From Erythrocercus mccallii (taxonomy: Eukaryota > Chordata > Aves > Passeriformes > Dicruridae), in the NCBI GenBank assembly GCA_013397435.1, contig VZRG01000440.1, positions 143,322-207,321 of the forward strand: 64,000 nt of DNA, written 5' to 3'. Below, one piece after another: positions 63,601 through 64,000 of this stretch (positions within the stretch are counted from its first letter, which is position 1; every line of letters begins with the position of its first letter). Position numbers and translations under genes: made by a program. Below the pieces are notes generated by a model. The model saw only the letters and a program-made list of their open reading frames with translations. It searched no databases and was not told the DNA's origin.

Positions 63601-64000
63601 CACCAAACAAAGACAAGACCAATCCATCAACCATGGTAGGTCCTACTTCCACACAGGCTGACACCAATTTTCCAGCCTTTTCATCTGTAGAATTTAGATT
63701 GCCTGATAACAAGGTGCATCCATTGGAAAAGCCTTCAAATGATGTACCCATACAGTCTCAGCCAACTAATGCTAGCAATGTTGATAGAAGTGCTCTTCAA
63801 GAAGAAGATTCTCTGGATAGACTCCATGCGATATGTGGCCAACATTGTCCAATACTGATGGTAACAGTAATACCAATCAATGAGGAACAAAGAGGATATG
63901 CCTACCAAAAGACATCTGATATTGAGAATCAGCTGGGTCCATATTTGTTGGCCAAACAGAGCAAACATTTAGAATGGTCAAGTCAAGACTTGACAGAAAA
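54033..64000 (+). CDS. RP1: RP1 axonemal microtubule-associated protein (3 exons, 3' partial)
   Basis: Joined coding exons 54033-54671, 56010-56181 and 59005-64000 give about 1,935 codons, open to the window end; human RP1 has 2,156, so the C-terminal part is missing. RP1 is a photoreceptor microtubule-associated protein of the connecting cilium/outer-segment axoneme that keeps discs stacked; human mutations cause retinitis pigmentosa. Doublecortin domain 1 is at residues ~36-118 (PVVAKRICFYKSGDPQF start), domain 2 at ~162-241, split by intron 2. Further along are RPPTPGPRHVRQKK (~464) and TLVSEKEVQEK (~484), in the region related to Drosophila Bifocal, a Lys-rich run KKKKKRK (~734), SSNALLAWLLLLNL (~1185), SDWSDYRPD (~1531), GILIDKGKWLLKENH (~1697) and HCPIL (~1884), all in RP1 order. 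The start was chosen because ATG 54033 lies 12 bases after a strong acceptor, with A at -3, and begins MSETPSS as in orthologues. Confidence 0.96.
54672..56009 (+). other. RP1: RP1 intron between coding exons 1 and 2
   Basis: 1,338 bp, GT (54672-54673) to AG (56008-56009), phase 0. The acceptor has a run of T's (TTACTTTTTTTTCCAG). It contains a small CR1 relic near 55440-55580 and no other recognised feature. Confidence 0.9.
55440..55580 (+). mobile_element. Small CR1 LINE relic in RP1 intron (plus strand)
   Basis: GGCTCTGAACAACTTGATCT followed by GGGGTAGACTACATGACCTC and CAGAGGTCTTCTCTAAAG matches the last ~100 bases of CR1 in sense orientation ('gctctgagcaacctgatcta ... ggactagatgacctccagaggtcc'). 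Short and diverged; the tail repeat is lost. Confidence 0.75.
56010..56181 (+). other. RP1: RP1 second coding exon (exon 3 by mammalian numbering)
   Basis: 172 bases coding for residues 214-270 plus the first base of codon 271. It starts VPNLQALILCSGAVVAAGRE, completing doublecortin domain 2, and continues FKPSNYESLGYLRPAKL and RVYPKANAKSESEK. The donor is AAAAGA|GTAAGT after 56181. The split codon (A + TG, Met) and the length of the joined segment agree with the mammalian exon 3/exon 4 junction. Confidence 0.93.
56182..59004 (+). other. RP1: RP1 intron between coding exons 2 and 3
   Basis: 2,823 bp, GT (56182-56183) to AG (59003-59004), phase 1. The polypyrimidine tract directly before the acceptor is weak (TGTAATTATTGGTAG); a better one lies about 80-110 bases upstream (TTTCTTTTTTCTTCC). 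Acceptor choice rests on restored frame and continuity with the conserved SSSRSQIFSVSS segment. No other gene is seen in the intron. Confidence 0.85.
59005..64000 (+). other. RP1: RP1 giant terminal exon (exon 4), truncated by window end
   Basis: A single reading frame (codons starting at positions divisible by 3) is open for all 4,996 bases; I read it line by line and found no stop. It is rich in Ser, Glu, Lys, Asn and Thr, as expected of the largely disordered RP1 central region. Conserved islands are listed in the gene entry. VNQDGSITVEMKVRFKIKEE, followed by ETIKWTTTVS, lies soon after the exon start. A run of ten A's (61310-61319) encodes part of Leu-Lys-Lys-Lys. The minus-strand and other-frame open frames across 59204-63968 are shadows. 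Confidence 0.95.

Noticed and set aside
59204..63968. Minus-strand and other-frame open frames, up to 94 codons, over the RP1 terminal exon
   Set aside because: Shadows of the conserved RP1 plus-strand frame, which is open across the entire region.
1..64000. CRISPR arrays, bacterial operons, ribosome binding sites, tRNA or rRNA genes
   Set aside because: The window is vertebrate nuclear DNA; no regularly spaced repeats, no tRNA-like cloverleaf with A/B boxes and no rRNA sequence were recognised on reading.

Overview
This window looks like nuclear DNA from a bird, possibly a passerine. It is AT-rich, low in repeats, and its recognisable interspersed repeats are CR1 LINE fragments and avian-type endogenous-retrovirus LTR remnants. 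Two genes are anchored by protein content: the last 28 codons and 3'UTR of SOX17 at the left edge (1-~443, + strand), and most of the coding region of RP1 (photoreceptor axonemal microtubule protein) at the right edge (54033 to the window end, + strand). SOX17 followed by RP1 is also the order known from human 8q11.23, so this is a conserved syntenic block with about 53.6 kb of intergenic DNA plus RP1 5' sequence between them.

Layout: 1-87 SOX17 stop-proximal coding; 88-~443 SOX17 3'UTR with a canonical AATAAA; ~444-54020 a long stretch with no convincing protein-coding gene. That stretch holds five CR1 fragments of differing age and orientation (12582-13102 minus, ~27040-27300 plus and weak, 37240-37727 plus, 43859-44138 minus, ~55440-55580 plus inside RP1 intron 2), a solo LTR at 40780-41546 (minus), an LTR-like block ~36040-36904 that carries an 18-unit 12-bp minisatellite, a second LTR-like 3' end near 33717, an old amniote repeat relic near 31466-31556, a 99-base assembly gap (33174-33272), several short inverted or direct repeats, and four CpG/GC-rich patches that stand out from the AT-rich background.

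RP1 is represented by its first coding exon (54033-54671, preceded by 12 bases of 5'UTR and a good acceptor), a second coding exon (56010-56181) and the giant terminal exon (59005 onward, open without a stop to base 64000). Joined, these give about 1,935 codons; the human protein is 2,156 residues, so roughly the last 200 or so residues lie beyond the window. Two doublecortin domains are encoded by the first two coding exons. The noncoding exon 1 and the promoter could not be placed.

I found no evidence for a new multi-gene system, RNA gene cluster, CRISPR array or host-defence locus. Almost all short open frames in the intergenic part look like chance frames in AT-rich DNA. The most unusual local items are the minisatellite-based 200-codon basic open frame (36043-36645), a 49-bp near-identical repeat pair exactly 2,700 bp apart (19734 and 22434), and an isolated CpG cluster with nuclear-receptor and SOX-like motifs (42949-43270).
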